Below, in pieces: positions 39,102 to 49,094 of a DNA stretch of 64,000 bases. The notes below the pieces were generated by a model. That model saw nothing but the letters and a program-made list of their open reading frames with translations. It had not been told where the DNA came from and searched no databases. The stretch's first letter is position 1; every line of letters starts with the position of its first letter. Position numbers and translations under genes: made by a program. Origin of the DNA: Synechococcus sp. AG-679-C18 (lineage in GTDB: Bacteria; Cyanobacteriota; Cyanobacteriia; PCC-6307; Cyanobiaceae); contig QCUL01000002.1 in the NCBI GenBank assembly GCA_003210755.1, forward strand, positions 62,001-126,000. The letters run 5' to 3'.

Positions 39102-40259
39102 TCAGGAACGGATCTGAACGGGCATCACCAGATAGGTGAGTCCTGGCTCATCGTTGGAAGGGGTAAGGATTGCCGGAGTGGTTGGTGCATTGCAAGACAA
39201 CCTGACGCGATCACAATCCATGGCTTTAAGACCATCCAGTACATAACGCACATTGAAAGCAATTTGTATGGCTTCCCCGTTGATCTCAGCAGGTAGAGAC
39301 TCAGAACCACTGCCTACATCTTGGGCATCGGCACTAATCTGAATCAACCCGGTTGTGGGCTCACAGGCAATTCGAACGACATTGTTGTGCTGATCAGCTA
39401 AGACAGCAATTCGTTCCAAAGCGGAAATGAAAGCCCTGCGGTCGAGATCAAACGTTCGGCTGAAACCCTCTGGAATCAGTTGGCGATAGTTGGGATAGGT
39501 CCCTTCCAGGGTGCGGCTTGTCACCATTTGATCAGCGGCTAGCACCACGACCTGGCCACGTTCACAAAACAGGCTGACCGGATCATTTCCTTTCCAGCTA
39601 GCCATCAACCGCTCAACCTCACGCAAAGATCGTGAGGGAAGGGTGACGGCCAATTCAGCTGAATCAGAGTCTTCGGAACTGATTTCAGCCTGCAACGCAT
39701 CTTCCACCGTCAACATTGCAAGCCGATGACCATCGGTTGATGCCGCCTCCAATGTTTTTTGATTGAAACGCAGATGAACTCCGGTCAGGAGCTGTTTGGC
39801 TTCATCAGCACTGCTGGCAAACAGGGTTGACCGCAGAGCTCTCAGCAATGACGAGGGATCAACTCGTAAGGCTGTGCCGTTTTCCACGAGCGGAAGTTCA
39901 GGGAAGTCATCCGCAGACATACCTCGCATCTGGTAGCTGCCGCTGGAACTGGTGAGCTCAACTTGTTCATCGTTGGCATCACTGGACAACGCAACAGGTG
40001 AATCACTGGAGAGCTTGGAGACAATTTCTCCGAGTAATCGCGCAGGCAGTGTCACTGCACCACTGGTGTCAACAGAAGCAGGAAGCGATGTCTGAATCCC
40101 CAAATTCAGATCAAATCCAGTGAGGCTGAGTCGATCAGTACCGGCATCAGCAGTGAGCAAAACGTTGGCCAACACGGGATGGGTTGGACGAGAGGCAACA
40201 GCCCTACTGACCAATTGCAAGGCCGAATTGAATTCGGCCTGGGAACAGACCAATTTCAT
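39102..40259 (-). CDS. dnaN: DNA polymerase III beta sliding clamp
   Basis: A 385-residue beta clamp with three repeated clamp domains (about 1-125, 130-255, 260-385) and the C-terminal PVQIRS-type end (TYLVMPVQIRS) that forms the hydrophobic groove binding polymerase and other partners. ATG 40259. As first gene of dnaN-PRC-purL-purF it is transcribed away from the 415-base gap that I propose as the replication origin. In many cyanobacteria dnaN, rather than dnaA, adjoins the origin. Confidence 0.96.
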   Translation of the reverse strand: MKLVCSQAEFNSALQLVSRAVASRPTHPVLANVLLTADAGTDRLSLTGFDLNLGIQTSLPASVDTSGAVTLPARLLGEIVSKLSSDSPVALSSDANDEQVELTSSSGSYQMRGMSADDFPELPLVENGTALRVDPSSLLRALRSTLFASSADEAKQLLTGVHLRFNQKTLEAASTDGHRLAMLTVEDALQAEISSEDSDSAELAVTLPSRSLREVERLMASWKGNDPVSLFCERGQVVVLAADQMVTSRTLEGTYPNYRQLIPEGFSRTFDLDRRAFISALERIAVLADQHNNVVRIACEPTTGLIQISADAQDVGSGSESLPAEINGEAIQIAFNVRYVLDGLKAMDCDRVRLSCNAPTTPAILTPSNDEPGLTYLVMPVQIRS

Positions 40260-40674
40260 GAGGTCCGAATCAACGGCGTGAACAAATCTGTACCTACGTT
40301 TTCACAGGCTTGGGAGAAGTGCAATGCCTTTTCGTTTTTTTGGTGTTCCCCTGCTTTAAGGCTGTTTTATTTCTTTTAAAAAACTACTAAAAATAGCCGT
40401 AGTAGGTCTTGTGGAAACAGGGGAAAATCCATCAAATCTCTTTGATAAACTGGGTTTTAGCGAATCTATCGCTGTGGAATCAGATCAGGTAGATGGGGAA
40501 GAATGATTTGTTTCCCCACTTGCCACAGCCTGGGGAAAAGTCGTGTTGGGCTTTGAAGATGAGTTGTCCCTAGTTTTCCACCCTTTTTGACGGTTGAAAT
40601 TGGATGGATTCCTCAGGCACTTTCTGTTCTGAAGCCATCAGATTTGAAACCATTTGTAAGCAAATCCACCCTTT
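40260..40674. other. Candidate chromosomal replication origin (oriC) and dnaN upstream region
   Basis: A 415-base gene-free gap between dnaN and thrC. DnaA-box-like 9-mers (variants of TTTTCCACA/TGTGGAAAA): TGTGGAAAC 40410-40418, TGTGGAATC 40473-40481, TGGGGAAGA 40494-40502, TTTCCCCAC 40511-40519, TGGGGAAAA 40531-40539, TTTTCCACC 40574-40582, AAATCCACC 40662-40670. An AT-rich block (about 40366-40396, TTTATTTC then TTTTAAAAAA) could be the unwinding element. Gene order and base-skew reversal around this gap support an origin; it must also contain the dnaN promoter. This is inference from pattern. Confidence 0.65.
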
Positions 40675-41781
40675 TTAAAAGCCCATCACCTTGGCAACAG
40701 TGTTCAGATCGGGGTCGAGATCGGGGTAGAAGGCAGCGTCGTTGTTGTTGATGGCACAGTCAGGATCTTTCAGACCATTACCAGTCAGAACGCAAACGAC
40801 TGTGGATCCATCAGGAACCTCCGTTGAGCGTTTGATCAAACCCGCGACTGAAGCTGCACTGGCAGGTTCACAAAAGATCCCTTCTCTTCCACCGAGCAGT
40901 TTGTAGGCATCAATGATCTCTTGATCGGTGACAGCCAGAAAGGCCCCGTTACTGGCCTGACGAGCTGCGATTGCTTTCTCTCGGTTGACCGGATTTCCGA
41001 TGCGAATAGCCGTAGCGATTGTTTCTGGATTACTGACAGTGGTTTCGTTAACAAGTGGCGCGGATCCACTGGCCTGGAACCCCATCATTCGTGGAGATCG
41101 GCTACTCAGTCCGGCTTGTTGATATTCCTGGAATCCCATCCAATAGGCCGTGATGTTCCCGGCGTTTCCCATTGGAATACAGAGCCAGTCGGGAGCATCT
41201 CCCAAGGCATCAACGATTTCAAAAGCAGCTGTTTTTTGTCCCTGCAGTCGGTAGGGATTCACTGAATTCACCAAGGTGATGGGGTATTTCTCTGCCGCCT
41301 CGCGAACGATGTCGAGAGCACGATCAAAATTCCCCCGAATCGCCAGGACTTCTGCTCCATAAACCAATGCCTGGGCAAGTTTTCCTTGCGCGACATAGCC
41401 GTCTGGGATCAAAACGAAGGCTCGCATCCCGCCACGGCGTGCATAGGCTGCTGCTGCTGCACTCGTGTTGCCTGTGCTTGCGCAAATGACCGCTTCACAG
41501 CCGGCTTCCTTGGCTTTGCTGATTGCCATGGTCATTCCCCGATCCTTAAAGGATCCGGTTGGGTTGAGACCGTCGTATTTGATGAAGACCTTCACGCCGC
41601 GTCCAATCTTTTCTGCAATCGATGGGACTGGGATGAGAGGAGTTGCACCTTCGTGCAGCGTGATCACTGGAGTGGCGGAAGAAACTGGAAGCCAAGATCG
41701 ATAGGCTTCGATCAGTCCGGGCCAGTCCTGCATGACAGGTTTGGCCGTTAAACGCCGGCGGAGGTTCTTGAGTAGGGACAC
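40675..41781 (-). CDS. thrC: Threonine synthase
   Basis: ThrC is the PLP enzyme that makes threonine from O-phosphohomoserine. The 368-residue protein shows [15 protein letters not shown], the PLP lysine segment [31 protein letters not shown], the phosphate-binding [12 protein letters not shown] and the C-terminal [11 protein letters not shown]. Start GTG 41781; ATG 41733 ([16 protein letters not shown]) is a shorter alternative. It is transcribed towards the putative origin, i.e. against replication. Confidence 0.95.
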   Translation of the reverse strand: MSLLKNLRRRLTAKPVMQDWPGLIEAYRSWLPVSSATPVITLHEGATPLIPVPSIAEKIGRGVKVFIKYDGLNPTGSFKDRGMTMAISKAKEAGCEAVICASTGNTSAAAAAYARRGGMRAFVLIPDGYVAQGKLAQALVYGAEVLAIRGNFDRALDIVREAAEKYPITLVNSVNPYRLQGQKTAAFEIVDALGDAPDWLCIPMGNAGNITAYWMGFQEYQQAGLSSRSPRMMGFQASGSAPLVNETTVSNPETIATAIRIGNPVNREKAIAARQASNGAFLAVTDQEIIDAYKLLGGREGIFCEPASAASVAGLIKRSTEVPDGSTVVCVLTGNGLKDPDCAINNNDAAFYPDLDPDLNTVAKVMGF

Positions 41782-41845
41782 CCGCAGAGAGCAGCAATTT
41801 CAGAAATCTATGTGTCTGGATCGATCTCCTGGGACTGAAAGTGCT

Positions 41846-42415
41846 TTATTTCAAACCATCTAGTGGTGAATCGGAGAAGAATTTCACAAGGTCAGCAATT
41901 GATTCTGCTTTTTCGATCAATGAGAGCAAAGCAGGAAGATTCACTTCCATCACGTTTGCCGGATAGGCCTCAAGGAAGGTAATCAGGCTTAGCCCGCCGT
42001 CTTCTTTTTGAAGCCCATTGATGACTCCAGCTCTGATTGCAGGAACGCTCACCGATGGATCGGGAACTTTCAGCGGATAAATGATCGTGGCGATGCGCCG
42101 AATGATGACATCTCCAATGCGCGTTGACATCAGGCGACTGGTGAGTACCAAGGGAAGCTCAAGCTTCTGATTCAATAATTTTGCGACTTGTTTTGGATCC
42201 TGTTTTCCCAGACGGAGGAGATCTGAGAGAAAACCTCGAGCTCTATTCGTCTCAGCAAGATAAGCAAGGTCTGAAACTGGAATCGATCTTCGGAAGGCTC
42301 CGCTGACAAGGGCAACATCCTTGGCTGCATTTGCGGGTTGAAACGCAGATGAAATACTGAGACCGATTGCGGCACCAAACGCCAGGATGGATTGGCGGCT
42401 GGATCTGCGAGGCAT
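41846..42415 (-). CDS. Exported DUF1400 protein without hydrolase domain
   Basis: A 189-residue protein starting at ATG 42415 (MPRRSSRQSILAFGAAIG) with a signal peptide ending near PANA-AKD. The mature part matches the DUF1400 module usually fused to the N-terminus of cyanobacterial alpha/beta hydrolases (RSIPVSDLAYLAETNR, then GLSLITFLEAYPANVMEVN), but no hydrolase domain follows, so it stands alone. It lies 22 bases after the UbiB-like kinase gene and is probably cotranscribed with it. Function unknown. Confidence 0.75.
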   Translation of the reverse strand: MPRRSSRQSILAFGAAIGLSISSAFQPANAAKDVALVSGAFRRSIPVSDLAYLAETNRARGFLSDLLRLGKQDPKQVAKLLNQKLELPLVLTSRLMSTRIGDVIIRRIATIIYPLKVPDPSVSVPAIRAGVINGLQKEDGGLSLITFLEAYPANVMEVNLPALLSLIEKAESIADLVKFFSDSPLDGLK

Positions 42416-42437
42416 AGGTTTGAATAATTTGCGGAAT

Positions 42438-44312
42438 CTAGTTCGAACCACCTGCTGCTGCTTTAACGAGACGGACAACTCCGCGTTCGGCCAGTCCTTG
42501 AGCTAGGTGAATTCCCATTTGTCTAGCGTCGCGTTCACGAATTAATCGTGGTAGCCGACTGAAGACAAGATCAGGATTAAATCCAGGCAATTGCTGCAGC
42601 ACGCTGATGAGCTGCCGGATTGGTTCTAGGTCGAGATAATTGTCTTCATTGAGCAGTGGCGCTACGTCAAGCAGAAGTGGTGGCTGAAATGGCCGCGGTA
42701 AGCGTCGTCCGATGCGTTGCAAGGTGGACCACCCAATGGCATCCAAACGATCAGCAACTGCTTCGACCAGTTGATTACGGAGCATTCCTCCATTGACTGA
42801 AAACAGAAAATCGAGAACTTGATCAAGCAAAGTGTCGAGATCAAGTTGGCTTTGACTTGCCGCACTTGCTACGAGATTTTCCAAGCGAGTCCAGCGAAAT
42901 GCGTCACCTTCGAAGAGCATCTCTTTAAGGCTCTGACGCAATTGGGGATCTGGATCCTCCATCAAACGTCTTGCGAAATAGGGATAAGCCGCTCCAAGAA
43001 TTTTGAAATCCTTATCAACGCTTAGGGCGATGCCTTCAAGAGTGACGAGAGACCGGATGATTAGGGCGTAATAAGGCGGAACCCGAAAAGGGAATTTGTA
43101 CATCACTCCCGACATATCGTCGGTGACACTTTTGAAGTCCATTCGATTGACTCCCATCTCGATGGCTTGACTGAAAACTGATTCAAAAGCGGGAACGATC
43201 GGTTCGAGATTGACATCTTCAGCAAGAAACCCGAGCGTTACGAAATCCTTAGAGAGTTTCCCAAAATTGCGATTCACAAGATGAACTACGGCCTGGATCA
43301 GTCCAGTACGGGACTCCCGGCTCACTTCGCTCATCATTCCGAAATCCAGGTAGCAAAGGCGGCCGTCGGCCATAGCTAAAAGGTTTCCAGGATGAGGGTC
43401 AGCGTGGAAAAACCCATGTTCAAGCAGTTGCTGCAGGCTGCAGCTCACACCAACTTCGACCATGTCGTTGGGATCAATTCCCAGGTCACGAACAGCTTCG
43501 AGGTTTGTGAGTTTCACACCATCTATCCATTCCATCGTGAGCACACGCCTGCTGGTGGCATCCGGGTAAATAGCTGGAACGGCAATTCGTTGATTGTGTT
43601 TGTGTAATTCTCGAAATTTCTCCGCATTCGCCGCCTCATTGAGATAGTCCATCTCTTCAAAAACTCGACTCCCCAATTCATCAATCAGTGCAACAAGGTC
43701 GCTGCGGATGAGGCCGATGTTGGTATTAAGCCAGGCAGCAATGTTGCGAACGATATAAAGGTCGAGAGTGATTTGTTCGCGTAAGCCAGGTCTCTGCACT
43801 TTCACGGCCACTTTTTGGCCAGTCTTTAAATATCCCTGGTGCACTTGACCGAGGGAAGCGGCGGAGATTGGCTCTCGATCAAGCTCGGCATAAATGGTGT
43901 CTACAGGTGCTCCGAGATCCTCCTCGATGCAGGCCATGGCAAGGCCACTATCGAAGCCAGGTAATTGGTCTTGCAATTGTGCCAGTTCTTCAAGTAGCAC
44001 AGGAGGAACGATGTCTGGTCGGGTTGAAAGTGCTTGACCAGCCTTGATGAAGGCGGGGCCAAGGTCTACCAGCAAATTTGCAAATTCTCGTGCTCTGTTT
44101 CTCGCTCTCTCAGGATTACTGAGGAGTCCAAACAATTTGTCAAATCCGATTCCGATTAACAAAAGCCCAATGGGCACAAGGGTTTGCCAGAGTCGGCGCA
44201 GAAGCCGTTGTGGATGGCCTGCATAGATCCGTGTGATTGCGGCCGGGTCGTATTCGAGCAGACCAGCAGCCTCAATGAAATCTCCTAGCTCGTTTTGTGC
44301 CACAGCCGCCAC
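42438..44312 (-). CDS. UbiB/ABC1-family atypical protein kinase-like ATPase
   Basis: A 624-residue UbiB-like protein. Family motifs: KxGQ (FIKAGQALSTRPD, residues 90-93), the Ala-rich loop ISAASLGQVHQGYL, the invariant lysine strand VAVKVQRPG, HADPHPGNLL and LDFGMM (Asp of the DFG-like motif). A hydrophobic segment near residue 45-56 (LVPIGLLLIGIG) may anchor it. UbiB/ABC1K proteins support quinone or tocopherol/plastoquinone metabolism; the specific role here is unknown. Start GTG 44312, 68 bases from divergent recN. The DUF1400 gene follows. Confidence 0.92.
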   Translation of the reverse strand: MAAVAQNELGDFIEAAGLLEYDPAAITRIYAGHPQRLLRRLWQTLVPIGLLLIGIGFDKLFGLLSNPERARNRAREFANLLVDLGPAFIKAGQALSTRPDIVPPVLLEELAQLQDQLPGFDSGLAMACIEEDLGAPVDTIYAELDREPISAASLGQVHQGYLKTGQKVAVKVQRPGLREQITLDLYIVRNIAAWLNTNIGLIRSDLVALIDELGSRVFEEMDYLNEAANAEKFRELHKHNQRIAVPAIYPDATSRRVLTMEWIDGVKLTNLEAVRDLGIDPNDMVEVGVSCSLQQLLEHGFFHADPHPGNLLAMADGRLCYLDFGMMSEVSRESRTGLIQAVVHLVNRNFGKLSKDFVTLGFLAEDVNLEPIVPAFESVFSQAIEMGVNRMDFKSVTDDMSGVMYKFPFRVPPYYALIIRSLVTLEGIALSVDKDFKILGAAYPYFARRLMEDPDPQLRQSLKEMLFEGDAFRWTRLENLVASAASQSQLDLDTLLDQVLDFLFSVNGGMLRNQLVEAVADRLDAIGWSTLQRIGRRLPRPFQPPLLLDVAPLLNEDNYLDLEPIRQLISVLQQLPGFNPDLVFSRLPRLIRERDARQMGIHLAQGLAERGVVRLVKAAAGGSN

Positions 44313-44380
44313 TGCGTTGGGGATCCCCTTCTAAACCACCAAGGCCGTCGCTACGGTTGAGTGAGCTACCGGGGCCCACA

Positions 44381-46063
44381 TTGCTGACCGGTCTAAGACT
44401 TGAAAACATCGCCCTGATCGACAGTTTGGAGCTGGCGTTCGAGAAAGGTTTTTCAGTGCTAACTGGGGAGACTGGGGCCGGAAAGTCGTTGCTCCTTGAT
44501 GCTTTAGATGCCTTGCTTGGTGGCATGCAGGGAATGGCTTCAGGTCGGATGGTGCGAACAGGTTGTGATCGATCTTTGATTGAAGCCACTTTCGAGCCGG
44601 ATGATTCTGTGAGGAGATGGCTTCAGGAGCATGAGCTAGACGACGAAGAATTGGTGTTGTCGAGGGAGTGGCGACGCCAAGACGAACGTTTAATCAGCCG
44701 GTCAAGACTGAACGGTGTTGTCGTGAATCGTCAGCAATTGCTTCAACTCAGGCCTTTGTTGATTGATCTGACAGTGCAAGGGCAGACTCAGCAGCTTGCT
44801 TATCCAGGACAGCAGCGTCGCTGGATTGATCGATTGGGCGGTGAGCCTTTGGCCCAATCTCTTCAAACCGTGAGTGAGAGTTGGCAGGCTTGGCAGACCT
44901 CTCATGCAGCTGTGCTGAAGATGGAGATAGATCGCCAACGTCTCCAGGAACAACAGGATGATGACGACGCATTACTGATGGAACTGGAGGCGGCGGATCT
45001 CGAAGATCCAACTGAAATTCTGCACTTGGAACAAGAGCAAGACCGCCTTGTCCATGGAGTGCGTTTGCTCGAAGGTCTTGGCGTTTTGATTGGTCGTCTT
45101 CAAGACGGAGCAGAACAAGCTCCTTCAGCTTTGGATCACCTCACAGCGTGTTCCCACGAGCTACGGCAGCTGCAATCTCTTGATGCGTCTCTGACTGTTT
45201 CAGCTGAGAAATGCTTAGACGTGGAAGCCGGTTTGCTCGATTTAATCCGGGCTCTTGAATCCTATGGATCGTCCCTTGAGAGCGATCCAGAACGATTGGG
45301 TTTGTTGCAGGAACGCCTTGCTTTGCTCAAGCGATTGGAGCGTCGTTACCACGTTGATCTCAAGGTTTTAATCAAGCAGCGCAATGCGCTCAGGGATCAA
45401 AAAACTGCTGGTGGCGCTGACGCGGTTTTCGATTTGTTGTGCCGTCAGGAAGAGGATGCGCGAGATCGTCGGGATTCCTGCAATCAGTCCCTCACAGAGT
45501 TACGACAGGCCTCTGCCAAACGGCTGGAGGAGCGATTAATGACGTATTTGCGACCGATGGGGCTTGAAAATGTGCGTTTTCAGGTGGATTTCTCTGCTGT
45601 TGAGCCAATGGAAACAGGCGCAGATGCCATCTGTTTTTTGTTTTCGGCAAACCCAGGTCAGCCTTTAGCTCCGTTAGCGGAAGTTGCTTCTGGAGGAGAG
45701 ATGTCACGTTTTCTGTTGGCGCTTAAAACCTGTCTGGCGGATGTGGATGGATCCAGAACCTTGTTGTTTGATGAAATCGATAGTGGTGTGAGCGGTCGTG
45801 TCAGCGGAGAAATGGCCACATTGCTGCGAACTATTGCCAAGCATCGTCAGGTGTTTTGTGTGACACACCAGCCATTAGTGGCAGCTGCAGCAGATCATCA
45901 CTTTCGCGTCAGCAAAGTTGTATCGGATGGGGAAACGTGCTCGCGAGTGTCCTATCTGCGGGACATTCAGGCCAGACGCCAGGAGCTGGCGGAATTGGCA
46001 GGAGGAGATTTTGATGATGCTCAGGCCTATGCGGCAAGTTTGTTGGATCAGCGAGCAGCCTGA
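44381..46063 (+). CDS. recN: DNA repair protein RecN
   Basis: RecN is an SMC-like ATPase of double-strand-break repair. I use TTG 44381 (MLTGLRLENIALID), with GGGG about 8 bases upstream; a GTG at 44297 would add 28 unusual Pro/Arg-rich residues. 560 residues: Walker A TGETGAGKSLLLDAL near residue 30, two coiled-coil arms (about 150-210 and 285-360), signature ASGGEMSRFLLALK and Walker B LLFDEIDSGVSG. It lies 46 bases upstream of uvrA on the same strand, forming a DNA-repair pair. Confidence 0.94.
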   Translation: MLTGLRLENIALIDSLELAFEKGFSVLTGETGAGKSLLLDALDALLGGMQGMASGRMVRTGCDRSLIEATFEPDDSVRRWLQEHELDDEELVLSREWRRQDERLISRSRLNGVVVNRQQLLQLRPLLIDLTVQGQTQQLAYPGQQRRWIDRLGGEPLAQSLQTVSESWQAWQTSHAAVLKMEIDRQRLQEQQDDDDALLMELEAADLEDPTEILHLEQEQDRLVHGVRLLEGLGVLIGRLQDGAEQAPSALDHLTACSHELRQLQSLDASLTVSAEKCLDVEAGLLDLIRALESYGSSLESDPERLGLLQERLALLKRLERRYHVDLKVLIKQRNALRDQKTAGGADAVFDLLCRQEEDARDRRDSCNQSLTELRQASAKRLEERLMTYLRPMGLENVRFQVDFSAVEPMETGADAICFLFSANPGQPLAPLAEVASGGEMSRFLLALKTCLADVDGSRTLLFDEIDSGVSGRVSGEMATLLRTIAKHRQVFCVTHQPLVAAAADHHFRVSKVVSDGETCSRVSYLRDIQARRQELAELAGGDFDDAQAYAASLLDQRAA

Positions 46064-46109
46064 ACCCCATCGGTCTCCTTAGACTCTCTTGCTGCTGAAC
46101 AATCTCCAT

Positions 46110-49094
46110 ATGGGGCGCCCTGCTCCGACTACCGAGGATCATTCCGCTTCTTCAAAGGCTGTGAACCTGAGTGGCGCCCAAGAAGAGGTGATTCGGGTGC
46201 GAGGCGCCCGTCAGCACAATCTCAAGAACGTGGATGTCACGATTCCGCGCAACAAATTGGTGGTGTTCACGGGTGTCAGTGGCAGCGGTAAGAGCTCCCT
46301 AGCGTTTGACACGATTTTTGCGGAAGGTCAGCGTCGCTATGTGGAGAGTTTGTCGGCCTATGCCCGGCAGTTTCTCGGTCAGGTGGACAAGCCTGATGTG
46401 GATGCCATTGAAGGTCTTTCCCCGGCGATTTCGATCGACCAGAAATCCACTAGTCACAATCCACGTTCAACGGTTGGAACGGTCACTGAGATTCACGATT
46501 ATCTGCGTCTCTTATTTGGTCGTGCCGGTGAGCCTCATTGCCCTCAATGTGGCCGTTCAATTCGCCCTCAGACCATCGATGAGATGGTGGATCAGATCCT
46601 GACACTTCCTGACGACACTCGCTATCAACTTTTAGCCCCTGTGGTGCGCGGAAAAAAAGGAACGCACAGCAAATTGATTAGTGGGCTAGCTGCAGAGGGT
46701 TTCGCTCGGATCCGTATCAATGGTGAGGTACGTGAGCTAGCAGACAATATTGAGTTGGACAAAAATCTTCAGCACAGTATTGAGGTGGTGGTTGACCGTC
46801 TCGTCGCTCGAGACGGGATTCAAGAGCGGCTTAACGATTCCCTTCGTACTGCATTGAAACGAGGTGATGGTTTAGCTCTCGTTGAAGTGGTTCCCAAAAA
46901 GGGAGAGGAATTACCCGAAGGAGTTGAAAAAGAAAGGCTTTATTCCGAAAATTATGCATGCCCTGTTCATGGGGCGGTAATGGAGGAGCTTTCCCCTCGA
47001 CTTTTTTCATTCAACAGTCCTTATGGGGCTTGTGAGGTTTGCCACGGAATTGGCTATTTGCGTAAATTCACAGCTGAGAGGGTCATTCCGGACCCTGGGC
47101 AGCCGGTCTACGCGGCAGTAGCTCCATGGGCAGAGAAGGACAATTCTTATTACTTTTCACTGCTTTATTCCGTTGGTGAAGCTTTCGGATTTGAGATCAA
47201 AACGCCTTGGAAAGATCTCACTGATGAGCAAAGAGATGTTCTTCTCAATGGCAGTCGTGAGCCGATTCTGATCCAGGCAGATAGTCGATATCGCAAAAGC
47301 TCTGGCGTTCATCGCCCATTCGAGGGCATATTGCCGATTCTTGAGCGTCAGCTGCGGGACGTTAGTGGTGAAGCACAACGACAGAAGCTAGAAAAGTATC
47401 TGGAATTAGTTCCCTGTGAGAGTTGTGCTGGTCTGCGCTTGCGGCCAGAGGCGCTTGCGGTGAAAGTTGGTTCGTTTCGGATTACGGATCTGACAGCAGT
47501 CAGTGTTGGTCAGACCCTCGAGCGGATTGAGCGCTTGATGGGTGTGGGGACCCATGAGGGGTCAGAACCTCTGCTGAATAACCGTCAGATCCAGATTGGT
47601 GATCTTGTACTAAGGGAAATTCGGATGCGTCTGCGTTTTCTGCTCGACGTGGGCCTGGATTATTTGAGTCTGGATCGACCGGCGATGACCTTGTCAGGGG
47701 GTGAGGCTCAACGGATTCGTCTCGCAACCCAAATCGGTGCTGGGCTGACAGGAGTTCTTTATGTATTAGATGAACCGAGTATTGGTTTGCATCAGCGTGA
47801 CAATGATCGTCTTTTGGCAACGCTTGAGCGTTTGCGTGATCTAGGCAACACATTGGTCGTTGTTGAGCATGACGAAGACACGATCCGCGCTGCAGATCAC
47901 CTTGTTGATATCGGTCCTGGTGCAGGCGTGCATGGAGGCTTCGTTGTAGCAGAGGGATCGCTCGACGATTTACTGAATGCTGAAGATTCAGTAACTGGTG
48001 CTTATTTAAGTGGAAAGAAAAGTATTCCCACTCCTATTGAGCGGCGCAATGTTGGTACCCGCAGCCTGAAGTTACTGAATTGTTCCCGCAATAATCTTGA
48101 GGAACTAAATGTTGAGTTTCCGCTTGGAAGGCTGGTTTCGGTGACCGGGGTGAGTGGAAGCGGTAAGAGCACTTTGGTCAATGAACTTCTGCATCCAGCC
48201 CTGGAGCATGGGCTTGGCCATAAGGTGCCTTTTCCTCAAGGGTTAGGAGAACTTCGTGGTTTGAAGTCCATCGACAAAGTGATCGTGATTGATCAGTCTC
48301 CGATCGGTAGAACCCCTCGATCTAATCCCGCTACATACACAGGAGCATTTGATCCCATCCGACAGATTTTCGCGGCGACGGTGGAGGCTAAGGCCCGTGG
48401 TTATCAGGTTGGACAGTTCAGTTTCAATGTGAAGGGCGGCCGATGTGAGGCTTGCCGCGGCCAAGGCGTAAATGTGATTGAAATGAATTTTCTACCTGAT
48501 GTTTATGTTCAATGTGATGTTTGTAAAGGAGCTCGTTTCAATCGTGAAACTCTTCAGGTTACTTACAAAGGACACACGATTGCAGATGTGCTTCAAATGA
48601 CAGTGGAGCAAGCTGCTGATGTGTTCTCTGCAATCCCTCAGGCTGCTGATCGTTTAAATACTTTGGTCGATGTTGGTTTGGGGTATGTGAAGCTTGGCCA
48701 GCCTGCTCCCACCCTGTCTGGAGGTGAAGCTCAGCGCGTGAAACTTGCTACAGAGTTATCAAAAAGGGCTACTGGAAAAACTCTTTATTTAATTGATGAA
48801 CCAACCACTGGTCTTAGTTTCTATGACGTTCACAAGTTGATGGATGTCATGCAGCGACTTGTTGATAAAGGAAACTCTGTAATTTGCATTGAACATAACT
48901 TAGATGTTATTCGCTGTTCCGATTGGATTATTGATTTAGGCCCTGAGGGTGGAGACAAGGGTGGACAGATTGTGGTGACTGGTACTCCTGAAGAAGTTGC
49001 CCAGCACGAAACTAGTCATACGGGTCGCTACCTAAAGCAGGTTTTGAAGCAACATCCTCCGGAATCACCTCGATTGATTGAGGAGGCGGCATGA
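46110..49094 (+). CDS. uvrA: Excinuclease ABC subunit A
   Basis: UvrA is the damage sensor of nucleotide excision repair. ATG 46110 gives 994 residues; TTG 46089 is possible. Two ABC ATPase halves: Walker A GVSGSGKSSLAFD and GVSGSGKSTLVNE, signatures LSGGEAQRIRLATQ and LSGGEAQRVKLATE. Zinc motifs are CPQCGRS, CEVCHG and CEACRG with CDVCKG. Length and architecture are complete. The stop TGA overlaps the ATG of the next gene (ATGA). Confidence 0.97.
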   Translation: MGRPAPTTEDHSASSKAVNLSGAQEEVIRVRGARQHNLKNVDVTIPRNKLVVFTGVSGSGKSSLAFDTIFAEGQRRYVESLSAYARQFLGQVDKPDVDAIEGLSPAISIDQKSTSHNPRSTVGTVTEIHDYLRLLFGRAGEPHCPQCGRSIRPQTIDEMVDQILTLPDDTRYQLLAPVVRGKKGTHSKLISGLAAEGFARIRINGEVRELADNIELDKNLQHSIEVVVDRLVARDGIQERLNDSLRTALKRGDGLALVEVVPKKGEELPEGVEKERLYSENYACPVHGAVMEELSPRLFSFNSPYGACEVCHGIGYLRKFTAERVIPDPGQPVYAAVAPWAEKDNSYYFSLLYSVGEAFGFEIKTPWKDLTDEQRDVLLNGSREPILIQADSRYRKSSGVHRPFEGILPILERQLRDVSGEAQRQKLEKYLELVPCESCAGLRLRPEALAVKVGSFRITDLTAVSVGQTLERIERLMGVGTHEGSEPLLNNRQIQIGDLVLREIRMRLRFLLDVGLDYLSLDRPAMTLSGGEAQRIRLATQIGAGLTGVLYVLDEPSIGLHQRDNDRLLATLERLRDLGNTLVVVEHDEDTIRAADHLVDIGPGAGVHGGFVVAEGSLDDLLNAEDSVTGAYLSGKKSIPTPIERRNVGTRSLKLLNCSRNNLEELNVEFPLGRLVSVTGVSGSGKSTLVNELLHPALEHGLGHKVPFPQGLGELRGLKSIDKVIVIDQSPIGRTPRSNPATYTGAFDPIRQIFAATVEAKARGYQVGQFSFNVKGGRCEACRGQGVNVIEMNFLPDVYVQCDVCKGARFNRETLQVTYKGHTIADVLQMTVEQAADVFSAIPQAADRLNTLVDVGLGYVKLGQPAPTLSGGEAQRVKLATELSKRATGKTLYLIDEPTTGLSFYDVHKLMDVMQRLVDKGNSVICIEHNLDVIRCSDWIIDLGPEGGDKGGQIVVTGTPEEVAQHETSHTGRYLKQVLKQHPPESPRLIEEAA

